Shown here piece after piece: positions 15,581-23,887 of a stretch of 45,394 bases of DNA (the first letter of the stretch is position 1; every line of letters starts with the position of its first letter). This stretch comes from Rhodocyclaceae bacterium. Lineage in GTDB: Bacteria > Pseudomonadota > Gammaproteobacteria > Burkholderiales > Rhodocyclaceae. The position numbers and the translations under genes are program-made. The notes beneath the pieces are model-generated. The model made no database searches. It was not told where the DNA came from and worked only from the letters and a program-made list of their open reading frames with translations. The DNA lies in the NCBI GenBank assembly GCA_016791145.1, contig JAEUNJ010000235.1:1-45394 (forward strand), given 5' to 3'.

Positions 15581-16689
15581 ACGGGGCTCCGCGCGTGGCA
15601 CTGGTGTCGATCGGAATCGGGCGCATCCAGAGGGGGTTCGAGCGCTACTTCAGCGATCTGTTCGGGGTTCTCCGCGACCGGTTGCCGATCACGCTCTACA
15701 AGGGCGGCGGAGAGGATGCGCCGTCCGAGAAGGTTCCTTCCAGCCTGGCTGCCTGGACCCGGATCACCCGGCACCTGCCCCTGAAGCAGGTCGCGGCCGA
15801 GTATCCGGAATACCGGCACGACTGCCTGGCCTATGCCGTATCCATGTTGCCGGATCTGCTGCAGGACCGCTTCGACGTGGTCCATGTGATCGATCCGCCG
15901 TTGGTGTATCACCTGCAACGGCTGAGGATGCTGACCCGGTTCCGTCCCCGGCTGCTATTCACCAACGGCTGCCACATGCCGCCCCAGTACTATCCCCGTG
16001 CCCACGTGCAGCATGTGGCGGAGGTCCTGTTCCAGGAAGCCCTGGCGTCGGGGGTTTCCCCGGACCGCATCACCCTGGCCCCCTGCGGCTTCCACCCGGA
16101 ACGCTTCGAGGCGCCGGAAACGCGGGCGGAACTGCGCCGCAGCCACGGCATCCCGCCCGATACCTTCGTGATCCTCGACGTCTCGGCGATGAAGCGCAGC
16201 CACAAGCGGGTTGATCACCTGATCCAGGAGGTTGCCCGGCTGGACGGGGACGTCCTGCTGTGGCTGGACGGCAAGCCGGAGGATCCCGAGATCCCGGATC
16301 TGGCGGAACGCCTGCTGGGCCCGCGCTGCCGGATCACCTTCGTGCCCTCGGCAAAGGTGCGGGAACTCTATGCCCTGGCGGACGTTTTCGCCCATGCCGC
16401 CCTGGAGGAGTCCTTCGGTCTCGGACTGGTAGAGGCGGCCTCCACCGGCCTGCCGACCATCGCCCATGACTCGCCGCACTTCGCGTGGCTGCTCGGCGGC
16501 CGGGAGAATCTGGTGGACATGTCCCGGCCGGGTGCGCTGGCGGCGAAACTCGCCGCCGTCCGGACCACTCCGGCCGAATCCCGCGCGGCGGCCGCCGCCG
16601 TGGCGCGGGACATCCGGGCCCGCTTCGACTGGCGCAACCTCGCCGCCTGTTACGAAGCCCTCTACGCCCGGGTCGCCGGGTCCGCCTGA
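15577..16689 (+). CDS. GT4-family glycosyltransferase
   Basis: The product has 370 residues with a GT-B fold. The N-terminal domain lacks the usual glycine loop but has 'GIGRIQRGFERYFSDLFGVLRDR'. 'RFDVVHVIDPPLVYHLQRL' marks the end of the first domain. The C-terminal domain begins near 'PPDTFVILDVSAMKRSHKRVDHLIQEVARL' and includes 'ALADVFAHAALEESFGLGLVEAASTGLPTIAHD', the E-x7-E nucleotide-sugar motif of GT4 at about residues 274-290. It retains anomeric configuration by family; donor and acceptor are unknown. ATG overlaps the flippase stop by four bases, and its own stop shares one base with the next start. It is probably cytoplasmic and membrane-associated. Confidence 0.85.
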   Translation: MNGAPRVALVSIGIGRIQRGFERYFSDLFGVLRDRLPITLYKGGGEDAPSEKVPSSLAAWTRITRHLPLKQVAAEYPEYRHDCLAYAVSMLPDLLQDRFDVVHVIDPPLVYHLQRLRMLTRFRPRLLFTNGCHMPPQYYPRAHVQHVAEVLFQEALASGVSPDRITLAPCGFHPERFEAPETRAELRRSHGIPPDTFVILDVSAMKRSHKRVDHLIQEVARLDGDVLLWLDGKPEDPEIPDLAERLLGPRCRITFVPSAKVRELYALADVFAHAALEESFGLGLVEAASTGLPTIAHDSPHFAWLLGGRENLVDMSRPGALAAKLAAVRTTPAESRAAAAAVARDIRARFDWRNLAACYEALYARVAGSA

Positions 16690-17261
16690 TGCCCGTGCCG
16701 TCCCCCCTGTCCATCGCCGAGACCCGCACCCGCCTGCGGGCCGATCACGAACGCCTCCTGGCGATCCTGCGGGCCTCCCGGCCGGACGACCCGCCGCGTT
16801 CCGCGCGTTTCCACCCGGCCTACGTGTGCGTCGCCCTCTACCGGCTGTCCAACCATCTGTTCCGGGCGGGACACCGGCGTTCGGCACGCCTCCTCTGGCA
16901 CCTGAACCTGGTGCTGACGGGGGCGGACATCAGCGAACCGGCCGACCTCGGCCCCGGCCTGGTGGTCATGCACCCCCCCGGCACAGCGATCATGGGCACC
17001 GCCGGCCGCAACCTGACCGTCATGGCCTGCGCCGGGATCGGGGGGGAACTGGGACGCCGGGAGGACGTGGGGGCGGGACCGGGCCTGGCGATCCTCGGCG
17101 ACGACGTGGTGCTGGAACCGCACAGCGGCGTCCTCGGGCCCGTCCGGATCGGCCACCGCGTCCGGGTGGGCGCGGGCATCGCCATCGCCCGGGACGTGCC
17201 CGACGACACCTGCGTCGAGTGGCCGCAACCGCGCTACCTCCCGCGCAAGGACCGGCCTTGA
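16689..17261 (+). CDS. left-handed beta-helix acyltransferase, serine acetyltransferase-like (first of tandem pair)
   Basis: The product has 190 residues. A helical N-terminus ('HPAYVCVALYRLSNHLFRAGHRRSARLLWHLNLVLTGADI') is followed by hexapeptide repeats. 'EPADLGPGLVVMHPPGTAIMGTAGRNLTVMACAGIGG' resembles the SAT catalytic turn, where His of 'HHG' is replaced in register by 'HPPG'. 'ILGDDVVLEPHSGVLGPVRIGHRVRVGAGIAIARDVPDD' contributes more rungs. EPS-cluster members of this family usually O-acetylate sugar hydroxyls; true cysteine biosynthesis is unlikely here. It overlaps the GT4 gene by one base (TGATG) and the second acyltransferase by four (TTGA). Confidence 0.8.
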   Translation: MPVPSPLSIAETRTRLRADHERLLAILRASRPDDPPRSARFHPAYVCVALYRLSNHLFRAGHRRSARLLWHLNLVLTGADISEPADLGPGLVVMHPPGTAIMGTAGRNLTVMACAGIGGELGRREDVGAGPGLAILGDDVVLEPHSGVLGPVRIGHRVRVGAGIAIARDVPDDTCVEWPQPRYLPRKDRP

Positions 17262-17851
17262 ACCCGGATTGCCGGCGCCACGGGCACCATCGGCTGCGGC
17301 GCGTGCGGGAGGAGATCCGCGCCGACATGCGCCGCTACATGACCAGTTCGCCGGAGAACCTCGCGCGCGGGGACGGCTTCCTCACCCGCCTGAGCACCCT
17401 GCTGCGCCCGGAGATCGTGTGCCTGGCGCTCCACCGGACGGCGCACTGGCTGCACGTCACCGGCTGGCGGCGCGCGGGCCGGGCCGCCGCCCGCCTCAAC
17501 TTCCTGCTGCACAAGGTCAGCATCACGCCCGAGAGCTGCATCGGCCCCGGCTGCCGCCTTCCGCATCCCCCCGGAGTGGTGTTCCACGGCCGCGCCGGAG
17601 AAGGGCTGACGCTATACTCGATGGCCGTGTGCTGCGCCCGAGAGGATCGACTGGACGGCCCGCCCGAGGAAGGACCGCACCTGGGCGATCGGGTGATGCT
17701 GGGTGGTCATGCGGTCCTGATGGGGCCGATCCGGGTGGGGGACGACGCGAGGATAGAGTTCTGCGTCGGGGTCACCAAGGACATCCCTGCGGGAACGGTC
17801 GTGGCCCGGCGGCTCCGCCGTCCCACCTTGCGCCCGCGCCCGGAGGCTTGA
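17258..17851 (+). CDS. left-handed beta-helix acyltransferase, serine acetyltransferase-like (second of tandem pair)
   Basis: Up to 197 residues. It aligns along its length with the preceding gene's product: 'RPEIVCLALHRTAHWLHVTGWRRAGRAAARLNFLLHKVSITPES', 'LPHPPGVVFHGRAGEGLTLYSMAVCCARE' and 'LGDRVMLGGHAVLMGPIRVGDDARIEFCVGVTKDIPAG'. The HPPG turn and hexapeptide rungs are kept, while the central segment differs. It is a paralogue arising by tandem duplication. The start is uncertain: TTG 17258 overlaps the upstream stop (TTGA). GTG 17303 and ATG 17327 are alternatives, but homology begins near 'LRRVREEIRADMRRYM', which favours a start before the ATG. A second glycan O-acyltransferase is the likely role. 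Confidence 0.78.
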   Translation: MNPDCRRHGHHRLRRVREEIRADMRRYMTSSPENLARGDGFLTRLSTLLRPEIVCLALHRTAHWLHVTGWRRAGRAAARLNFLLHKVSITPESCIGPGCRLPHPPGVVFHGRAGEGLTLYSMAVCCAREDRLDGPPEEGPHLGDRVMLGGHAVLMGPIRVGDDARIEFCVGVTKDIPAGTVVARRLRRPTLRPRPEA

Positions 17852-17854
17852 ACC

Positions 17855-18865
17855 ATGCGGATTTCCGTCGTCATCCCGACCTTCAACCGGGCCCGCCTGA
17901 TCCGCAGCACCATTCCGGCCCTGGTCGGGCAGCAGGTCGGCCCCGGTGTCACGTACGAGGTCATCTTCGTTGACAATGGGTCGTCGGACGATACCCGGTC
18001 GGTGCTGGCGGAAGCTGAAAGAGCCGCTCCGGAAGTCCTGCGCCACCGCAGCATCGCCCCCACCGGAGGTCCCTCGGCGCCGCGCAACGTGGGCATCCGG
18101 GCCGCCGACGGAGACGCCATCGTCATCCTGGACGACGACGTGCTCCCCGATCCCGGGCTGGTGCAGGCCTACGCCGAGTTCCACCGGGCGCATCCGGAGC
18201 CCCACCATGCCGCCGTAGGCGAGGCCTACGTTCCGGAGGACCTGCTGGCCGACCCCATGTCGCTGTTCCACGCCTTCCCCTATGACAGCGTGCGCAACCT
18301 GGATCGGCTGCGCTATCTGCATTTCTGGACCTGCAACGTCTCCGTCAAGCGTCAGTTCATGCTGGAGAAGGGCATGTTCGACGAGCGTTTCCTCTACAAC
18401 GAGGACATGATCTGCGGGCACCGCCTGGAAGAGGGCGGCATGCATCTCCATTTCCTGCCGGCCGCCCGGGGACAGCACCTCCATCAGATGACGCCAGCGG
18501 GGCTCGAGGCCAAGGGCATCTTCACGGGACGCTGGATCCATGCCACCTGCCAGTACTTGCCCGATCCGGAACTGAAGCGCAAGTTCGGGGTCATCGACCC
18601 GAGCATCGGATGGTCCCTGGTGGCGCGACGCCTGGCGAACCGGGCGGGGTTCCGCCTGATCGACAACCCGCTGACGCGCGCGGCGCTGCGCGCCCTCGGG
18701 GCGACCGATGGACGACGAAGCCGGGTGTCCGACCTCTACTACTACATCATATTCCGGCGGTCCGTGGTCGCCGGCTACGCGCAGGCCCGGCGGGAAGCGA
18801 AGGCGGGCCTGGCGCCCCTCATCGCGGACGAGACCTCCGGGTGGGTAAACCGGGGGGACGTCTGA
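17855..18865 (+). CDS. GT2-family glycosyltransferase
   Basis: The product has 336 residues. It opens with 'RISVVIPTFNRARLIRSTIPAL', and 'YEVIFVDNGSSDDT' holds the first acidic pocket. 'GGPSAPRNVGIRAADGDAIVILDDDVLPDPG' carries the DDD (DxD-type) metal site at about residues 91-97. 'WTCNVSVKRQFMLEKGMFDERFLYNEDMICGHRLEEGG' provides the acceptor-binding ED. This is a complete GT-A core, with an ~80-residue C-terminal tail that probably contacts the membrane. CGGAGG at 17841-17846 lies eight bases before ATG 17855. It is the last gene of the coupled operon that starts at 10297; only seven bases separate it from the convergent GT2 gene. Confidence 0.87.
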   Translation: MRISVVIPTFNRARLIRSTIPALVGQQVGPGVTYEVIFVDNGSSDDTRSVLAEAERAAPEVLRHRSIAPTGGPSAPRNVGIRAADGDAIVILDDDVLPDPGLVQAYAEFHRAHPEPHHAAVGEAYVPEDLLADPMSLFHAFPYDSVRNLDRLRYLHFWTCNVSVKRQFMLEKGMFDERFLYNEDMICGHRLEEGGMHLHFLPAARGQHLHQMTPAGLEAKGIFTGRWIHATCQYLPDPELKRKFGVIDPSIGWSLVARRLANRAGFRLIDNPLTRAALRALGATDGRRSRVSDLYYYIIFRRSVVAGYAQARREAKAGLAPLIADETSGWVNRGDV

Positions 18866-18872
18866 GGGGATC

Positions 18873-19859
18873 TCACAGGAGCAGGGCCCGGAACCGGACG
18901 CTGCCGGCGGTGAGGATGCCGAAGGAGATCAGGTCCCGCGGCAGGTAGAAGAAGGCTCGCAGGAGGCGCCGTGCGCCGCGCATGGACACCGTTTGCTCGC
19001 CGGCGCGCAGCCAAAGATAGGGCAGGAAGCCCGCGAACCCCCAGAAAGACCACAGCGGCCACCCGAGGCCCCCCGCCACCGCCAGGAAAAGGGCCGCCTG
19101 GGCGCGGTCGAAGAAGTACCTGGCAAAGAAGAAGCGGCGCGTCTCCGGGAAGTCGCGCACGATGCGCGGACAGATGAACAGGCGCTTCTCGACCAGCCAC
19201 TCGGCCGGGGTGATCCTGAACACGGCATGGCGGACCAGCGCCTGCGGCGTAAAGCGGCTTTGCCAGCCGGATCGCTTCACGGTCCACGCCAGCGCCACGT
19301 CCTCCCCGCCGACCGGCCTCGTGGCGTTGGGCGTCAGGTCGGCCACGAACCCGCCCGCCGCCTCGAATGCCTCGCGGCGGTAGAAGATGTTTGCCGTTTC
19401 GTACAGGAAGGATTCCGACTCGACCCGCAAGGTGCGATTGAACACGCTATGCGGCACGCCATCGACCGGCAGCACCTTCCCCTGGACGAGGCCCACGCCA
19501 TCGGCAAACGCATCGAGTCCGGCGCGCAGCCACCCGGGATCGGCCTGGCAATCGCTGTCCATGAAGGCGATGATCGGGCCGCGCCCCGTGCGGACGCCCA
19601 GGTTGCGGGACGGTCCCGGTCCCTCGGGGGCCTTGCGGAGGCAGGACAGACTGCAGCCCGGCGGCGGATTCAGGCTCCGCACCATCGTCTCGTTCCGGTC
19701 GTCGGGGGAACTGTCCACCACGATCACCTCGTAGGTCCGGCCGTCCATGTCCTGGGTAAGCAGGGAGTCGACCGCCAGGCGGAGGAGTTCGGGACGCCGA
19801 TAGGCGGGAATGACGACCGTGACGCAGGGTGGCGGTTCGGCGGTGACGGACGAGGCCAT
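18873..19859 (-). CDS. GT2-family glycosyltransferase with C-terminal membrane segments
   Basis: The product has 328 residues. 'VTVVIPAYRRPELLRLAVDSLL' opens the GT-A fold and 'YEVIVVDSSPDDRNETMV' follows. 'GPIIAFMDSDCQADPGWL' contains the DxD, and 'GGEDVALAWTVKRSGW' holds the conserved ED motif. Near the C-terminus, 'AALFLAVAGGLGWPLWSFWGFAGFLPYLWLRA' is one or two membrane segments, so the enzyme is probably anchored in the inner membrane facing the cytoplasm. It lies ten bases downstream of the GH51 lipoprotein gene on the same strand, so the pair may share a transcript. It converges with the GT2 gene at 17855. Confidence 0.85.
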   Translation of the reverse strand: MASSVTAEPPPCVTVVIPAYRRPELLRLAVDSLLTQDMDGRTYEVIVVDSSPDDRNETMVRSLNPPPGCSLSCLRKAPEGPGPSRNLGVRTGRGPIIAFMDSDCQADPGWLRAGLDAFADGVGLVQGKVLPVDGVPHSVFNRTLRVESESFLYETANIFYRREAFEAAGGFVADLTPNATRPVGGEDVALAWTVKRSGWQSRFTPQALVRHAVFRITPAEWLVEKRLFICPRIVRDFPETRRFFFARYFFDRAQAALFLAVAGGLGWPLWSFWGFAGFLPYLWLRAGEQTVSMRGARRLLRAFFYLPRDLISFGILTAGSVRFRALLL

Positions 19860-19869
19860 GGACCCGCAC

Positions 19870-22056
19870 CTATTGGCGAACCAGGATCAGCGAAGTGACC
19901 GAATGGGGCGGGAAGCGATAGGAGAACTTCGGTCCCGTGACCTCCAGGGGCTTGCTGGCCAGGACCACGTCTTCAGGGCTCCCGCGATGGAAGCGCCGGT
20001 GTTGGCCGTCCTCCACCTGGTTCCCCCAGACGAGGCCGGGGACGCGGATCACCTGGGTGCCGGTATGGGCATCGATGCCGCTGCCGGTCAGGGACACGGC
20101 CGAACCATCCTTCCGGGGCCGGAAGCCGACAACGGAAATGGCCGCATCGATGGGACTGTCGAAATGGCGGTTGACGACGAGCACGTAGAGCTGCCGGCCA
20201 TCGGCGGACAAGCTGGCGACCACGTCCAGGTACGGGGCCGACTTCACGCCTTCGGTCAGACCCACCGTCTCGCTGTCGAAGGTCGGCCCGTCCACGCTGT
20301 AGCGGACCAGCTGGTCCCCGAAGTGCCGGGAGAACATCTGGAACGCGTAGTACCTGGGGGTCGGCGCCCATTGGGGATTGGGAGGAAAGTCGCCGTTCCG
20401 GGAGCCGATCCAGCCGAGCACGCTGAAATCGTTGAGCATCCAGAAGTTGGCCATCTGCGTCTGCGGGGACTCCATGAAGACCTTCATGGCGCTCGCCGCG
20501 AAAAGGGCGGAGCCGAGGGTCTTCGGATGGTCCACATAGCGTCCCTTGTGCTCCCACTGGAAGACCGGCGCCCATTCGGTGACGGCGATGAAGGGCTTGC
20601 GTCCGGCACGGCCGGGGGCGTACTGCTCTATCTGGCGCGAAAGCGTCTGGAGGTTGCGCGCGATGTTGGCGGGAGCCGCCACCATGGCGCGGTAGATCGT
20701 CCGCAGGTCCTTCTTCTTCTCGTCGTCATCGCCGATCAGCGGCGCGTAGGCGTTATGCACCGAGAGGAAGTCGATCTGGTCTCCGGCCTTCTCGAGGACC
20801 GTGCGGTTCCAGTTCGGGTAGCCCACCACCGCATACCGCCCCTGGTTCTCCCCGCCGATGGCGCCGATCAGGATTCGCGGATCTGCGGCCCGCATGGCGG
20901 CGGCGTACTCCCGGAACCGGCGGGCATAGGTATCCGGATCGATGGTGCTGGCGCGCGACACCGGCGAGCCATCCTTGATGTACAGCTCGTTGCCCACCTC
21001 CCAATAGCGGACCCGAAGCGCCTTCCCATTCACGTAGCGCACCCAGTCGGCAGCCTCCTTGGCCGTACCGGTGCCCGCGTTCACCGTGATCATCAGTTCG
21101 GCGCCGACCTGCTCGGCGAACGCAATCGCCTCGTCGGTGCCGAAGTTCGGCCGCGACTTGTCGTCCCGGCCGGGCTCATGAACCACGAGGGGGCGCTTCT
21201 CGAACGGGCCGATGCCGTCCCGCCAGTGGTAGAAGTCGGAATAGATGCCCCCAGGATAACGGATCAGCGTGATGCCCAGGTCCCGGGTCAGGCGGGTACC
21301 CTCGGCATCGGGCTTCATTGCCTTCTCGTTCCACATGTAGGTGGCATTCCAGCGCCACTCCATGTTGGTCCCGAACAGCGTGCGCGGAATCCGGCGGCCG
21401 ACGGCGGCGGCGTCCACCTCGATGGTCGCGGCCAAGGCCTTCGCGGGCGTCGCCGCCCGCGCGGCCGGCGCGCCGCCTGTGGAGACGGAGACGTCGTCGA
21501 ACCAGGCGGAACCGGCCTTCCCGTCCACCCAGACGGTGAGGAACAGGCGCGTCGAAGGGTCGGCCGGAACCGGGTAGGTCTGCGCCTGGCGCGCCCAATC
21601 GCTTCCGCCGTGCGACAGCATGACCAGGTTGCCGGGCTTCCCGCCGACGATGGACAGCATTCCGACCAGCGCCTTGGCGCCTCCGTCCGCCGACAGGAAC
21701 GCCGAGAACTCGACCTTCTTTCCCAGCAGGCCGGCGGCGGGAATCTCCTGGGCCAGGGCGAGGGGGAATTCCCCGCTGTTGCGGCCGTTCGGCTGCAGGC
21801 GCAGCGAGGCGTTGCCGCCGTTTCTGCGCGAGCCATCCAGCGTCACCGCGCCCTTGTCGCCCGTCTTGTCCATGTCCCGGGACCAGCCCTTCGGGACCGG
21901 TCCGCCGGCCTCCTCGAACCCGCCGTTCTTTACCAGCTCGCCCTCGGGCAGCGCGGCGGAAGCCTGTCCCCTGGCCGGGACATACGGCTGCATGCCGCAG
22001 GCGGCGATGCAGAATCCGGTGACGATCACGATCAGGCGGTGGTGAAATCCGGTCAT
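19870..22056 (-). CDS. GH51-like alpha-L-arabinofuranosidase-type lipoprotein with N-terminal carbohydrate-binding module
   Basis: The product has 728 residues. The signal sequence ends in the lipobox IAAC (Cys20). Residues about 40-190 ('LVKNGGFEEAGGPVPKGWSRD' to 'AWFDDVSVST') look like a CBM4/9-type jelly-roll. A glycosidase barrel follows, opening with 'GRRIPRTLFGTNMEWRWNA' and 'IRYPGGIYSDFYHWRDGIGP'. The acid/base Glu357 lies in 'YWEVGNELY' and the nucleophile Glu494 in 'AVTEWAPVF', as in GH51 and related clan GH-A enzymes. A C-terminal beta domain ends the protein. It should cleave pentofuranosyl (arabinose-like) links outside the cytoplasm, on the outer membrane if sorted there. GGGGG lies five bases upstream of the ATG. 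Lying within an EPS locus, it may trim or remodel the product. Confidence 0.85.
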   Translation of the reverse strand: MTGFHHRLIVIVTGFCIAACGMQPYVPARGQASAALPEGELVKNGGFEEAGGPVPKGWSRDMDKTGDKGAVTLDGSRRNGGNASLRLQPNGRNSGEFPLALAQEIPAAGLLGKKVEFSAFLSADGGAKALVGMLSIVGGKPGNLVMLSHGGSDWARQAQTYPVPADPSTRLFLTVWVDGKAGSAWFDDVSVSTGGAPAARAATPAKALAATIEVDAAAVGRRIPRTLFGTNMEWRWNATYMWNEKAMKPDAEGTRLTRDLGITLIRYPGGIYSDFYHWRDGIGPFEKRPLVVHEPGRDDKSRPNFGTDEAIAFAEQVGAELMITVNAGTGTAKEAADWVRYVNGKALRVRYWEVGNELYIKDGSPVSRASTIDPDTYARRFREYAAAMRAADPRILIGAIGGENQGRYAVVGYPNWNRTVLEKAGDQIDFLSVHNAYAPLIGDDDEKKKDLRTIYRAMVAAPANIARNLQTLSRQIEQYAPGRAGRKPFIAVTEWAPVFQWEHKGRYVDHPKTLGSALFAASAMKVFMESPQTQMANFWMLNDFSVLGWIGSRNGDFPPNPQWAPTPRYYAFQMFSRHFGDQLVRYSVDGPTFDSETVGLTEGVKSAPYLDVVASLSADGRQLYVLVVNRHFDSPIDAAISVVGFRPRKDGSAVSLTGSGIDAHTGTQVIRVPGLVWGNQVEDGQHRRFHRGSPEDVVLASKPLEVTGPKFSYRFPPHSVTSLILVRQ

Positions 22057-22073
22057 GGAAACCCCCAGGAGAA

Positions 22074-22090
22074 CGCGCGGGATCCGCGCG
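22074..22090. repeat. perfect GC hairpin in divergent intergenic region
   Basis: CGCGCGG-GAT-CCGCGCG has 7-bp perfect arms and a 3-base loop. It sits 18 bp upstream of the GH51 start and 20 bp upstream of the -35 of the opposite promoter. It could act as an operator for either gene, or form part of the GH51 5' leader. Confidence 0.4.
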
Positions 22091-22110
22091 CTGCCGGCGC
22101 GGCCGGCAAA

Positions 22111-22139
22111 TTTACTGGCCCCCGATTATCCGTTATTCT
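22111..22139 (+). promoter_or_regulatory. possible promoter of the second glycosyltransferase run
   Basis: TTTACT (22111-22116) and TATTCT (22134-22139) are each four of six matches to consensus with a 17-bp spacer. They lie 40 bp before the ATG at 22179 in an AT-richer patch, which supports a real promoter. Confidence 0.45.
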
Positions 22140-22178
22140 GCAAGTGTTTCGTCCTCAATCGTCCCCACCACGCCAGCG

Positions 22179-23111
22179 ATGCCAGAGGTGAGCATCATCA
22201 TGAACGTCCGCAACGGGGCGGCGACGTTGCGGGAGGCCATCGACAGCGTGCTGGCCCAGACGTTCGCCGAGTGGGAACTGGTGGCGTGGGACGATGCGTC
22301 CACCGACGAAACCCCGGCCATCGTCGCGGCTTGCGGGGACTCCCGGATCCGCCTGTTCCGTTCCGACCGCAGCAGCGGACTGGGCGCCGCCAGGAATGCC
22401 GCGATCGCCGCCGCCCGGGGAACCTGGCTGGCCTTCCTGGACCAGGACGACCTCTGGGTTCCCGACAAGCTTTCCAGCCAGCTCGCGCTGGCAGCCCCGG
22501 ACACCGGCCTGATCTATGGCCGCACGGTGTCATTTTCCGAGGATCGGCGGGAACGCGACTACGACCACCGCCACGAGTTCACCGACCTGCCGGAAGGCGA
22601 CATCTTCGAGGCGCTGTTCTCCGACTCCTGCTTCGTCTCCATGAGTTCCGCCATGCTCAGGCGGTCCCTGGTGAACGCCCTGGGCGCCATCCCGGACGAA
22701 ATCGAGACCTGTCCCGACTACTGGCTTTTCCTGGCGGTGACCGCGAACAATCCGGCCCGCGCCGTCCAGACGGTCGTTTGCCGCTATCGGGTCCATCCGG
22801 GCAGCATGTCGCGGCAACGGGCGCGGCGGGTGGACGAGGAAATGCTCTGGTTGCTCGACCAATGGCAGTGGCGGTTGCCGGCAGACCTCGTGGCATGGCG
22901 CAGGCGGGTCCTCAACACCCTGCTGGCGTTCGAGGACCTGCGGCGGCCGGGACACCGCTGGTCCGGATTGGCGAGGCTGTGGCGTGAGGGATCCCTGCCC
23001 TACCTGCTGTCCCGCCCAGCGGCCCGGGCCTGGCGGTCGGTCCGCCGGACCGTTGCCACGCCACGCTGGCGGCTTGCAGCCCCGCAGGCGGGCGGGCGGG
23101 TCACGGCATGA
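22179..23111 (+). CDS. GT2-family glycosyltransferase
   Basis: The product has 310 residues. 'PEVSIIMNVRNGAATLREAIDSVLAQTFAEWELVAWDDASTDET' is the standard GT2 opening. 'SSGLGAARNAAIAAARGTWLAFLDQDDLWVPDKLSSQL' carries the DQDD metal site, and 'PDYWLFLAVTA' stands where the acceptor motif is expected. It is a soluble or peripheral inverting transferase; donor unknown. No other start is as close to the domain edge as ATG 22179, which begins the family motif two residues later. It is the first of four plus-strand genes and overlaps the next start by four bases (ATGA). Confidence 0.86.
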   Translation: MPEVSIIMNVRNGAATLREAIDSVLAQTFAEWELVAWDDASTDETPAIVAACGDSRIRLFRSDRSSGLGAARNAAIAAARGTWLAFLDQDDLWVPDKLSSQLALAAPDTGLIYGRTVSFSEDRRERDYDHRHEFTDLPEGDIFEALFSDSCFVSMSSAMLRRSLVNALGAIPDEIETCPDYWLFLAVTANNPARAVQTVVCRYRVHPGSMSRQRARRVDEEMLWLLDQWQWRLPADLVAWRRRVLNTLLAFEDLRRPGHRWSGLARLWREGSLPYLLSRPAARAWRSVRRTVATPRWRLAAPQAGGRVTA

Positions 23112-23887
23112 GGGCCGAACCGGAGGCCGCCCCCCCGGGCACCGCATGGGCCCTCGTTGCCGACACGCGGGTTACGGCGTGCCGGTTCGACGAAGCCCAG
23201 GAACTGCTCGCCGATCTCGTGGAACGCCGGCGCGGGGCCTACGTCTGCCCCGCGAATGCGTATTCGATCATGCTGGCCGTGGATGACCCCGGTTACCGGG
23301 AGATCGTCAATGGCGCGGACCTCGTCACCGCGGACGGCATGCCGGTGGTATGGGCGCAACGGCTCTTCGGCCACGGCGGGGCGGAACGCGTCCACAACGA
23401 CGACCTCTTCCTGGCCTGCTGCGCCCGCTACCCCGGTTGGCGGCACTTCCTCGTGGGCGGCCGCGAGGGGCAGCCGGAGCAGGTTGCCGCGGAAATGAGC
23501 CGGAGGTTCCCAGGCATCCAGGTCGTCGGGACAAGGCCGACGCCGGTGCGCCCGCTGCCCCGGGAGGAGTCCGACGCGATCGTCGGCGAGATCGTGCAGC
23601 GGCGGCCGGACATAGTGTGGGTGGGCATGGGCACGCCGGCACAGGACATCTGGATGGTGGAGTCGGCGCGGCGGGCCGGCGTTCCGATGGTGGGTGTCGG
23701 CAGCCTCTTCGACCTGCTCTCCGGGCGCACCCGGCCGGCGCCCGAGTGGATGAAGCGAAACGGCCTGCAATGGCTGTTCCGCCTGCTCCAGGAACCGTCC
23801 CGCCTCGGGGGTCGCTACGCGCGCTACAACACCCGCTTCGCCATGGCGGTCGCCGGCCAGTGGCTGGCGCGGAGGCAGGGCCGATGA
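23108..23887 (+). CDS. WecG/TagA/CpsF family glycosyltransferase (GT26)
   Basis: The product has 259 residues. 'GAYVCPANAYSIMLAVDDPGYREIVNGADLVTADGMPVVW' shows the NA..I....D..........D...DGMP.VW pattern that defines the family. 'HFLVGGREGQPEQVAAEMSRRFPGIQVVG' and 'DIVWVGMGTPAQDIWMV' (GxGxPxQE-like, here with Asp) follow. 'VGVGSLFDLLSGRTRPAPEWMKRNGLQWLFRLLQEPSRL' is the typical C-terminal block. Members add ManNAcA, ManNAc, glucose or similar to lipid-linked acceptors. The gene begins in the stop of the preceding GT2 gene and ends within the start of the next. Confidence 0.92.
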   Translation: MRAEPEAAPPGTAWALVADTRVTACRFDEAQELLADLVERRRGAYVCPANAYSIMLAVDDPGYREIVNGADLVTADGMPVVWAQRLFGHGGAERVHNDDLFLACCARYPGWRHFLVGGREGQPEQVAAEMSRRFPGIQVVGTRPTPVRPLPREESDAIVGEIVQRRPDIVWVGMGTPAQDIWMVESARRAGVPMVGVGSLFDLLSGRTRPAPEWMKRNGLQWLFRLLQEPSRLGGRYARYNTRFAMAVAGQWLARRQGR

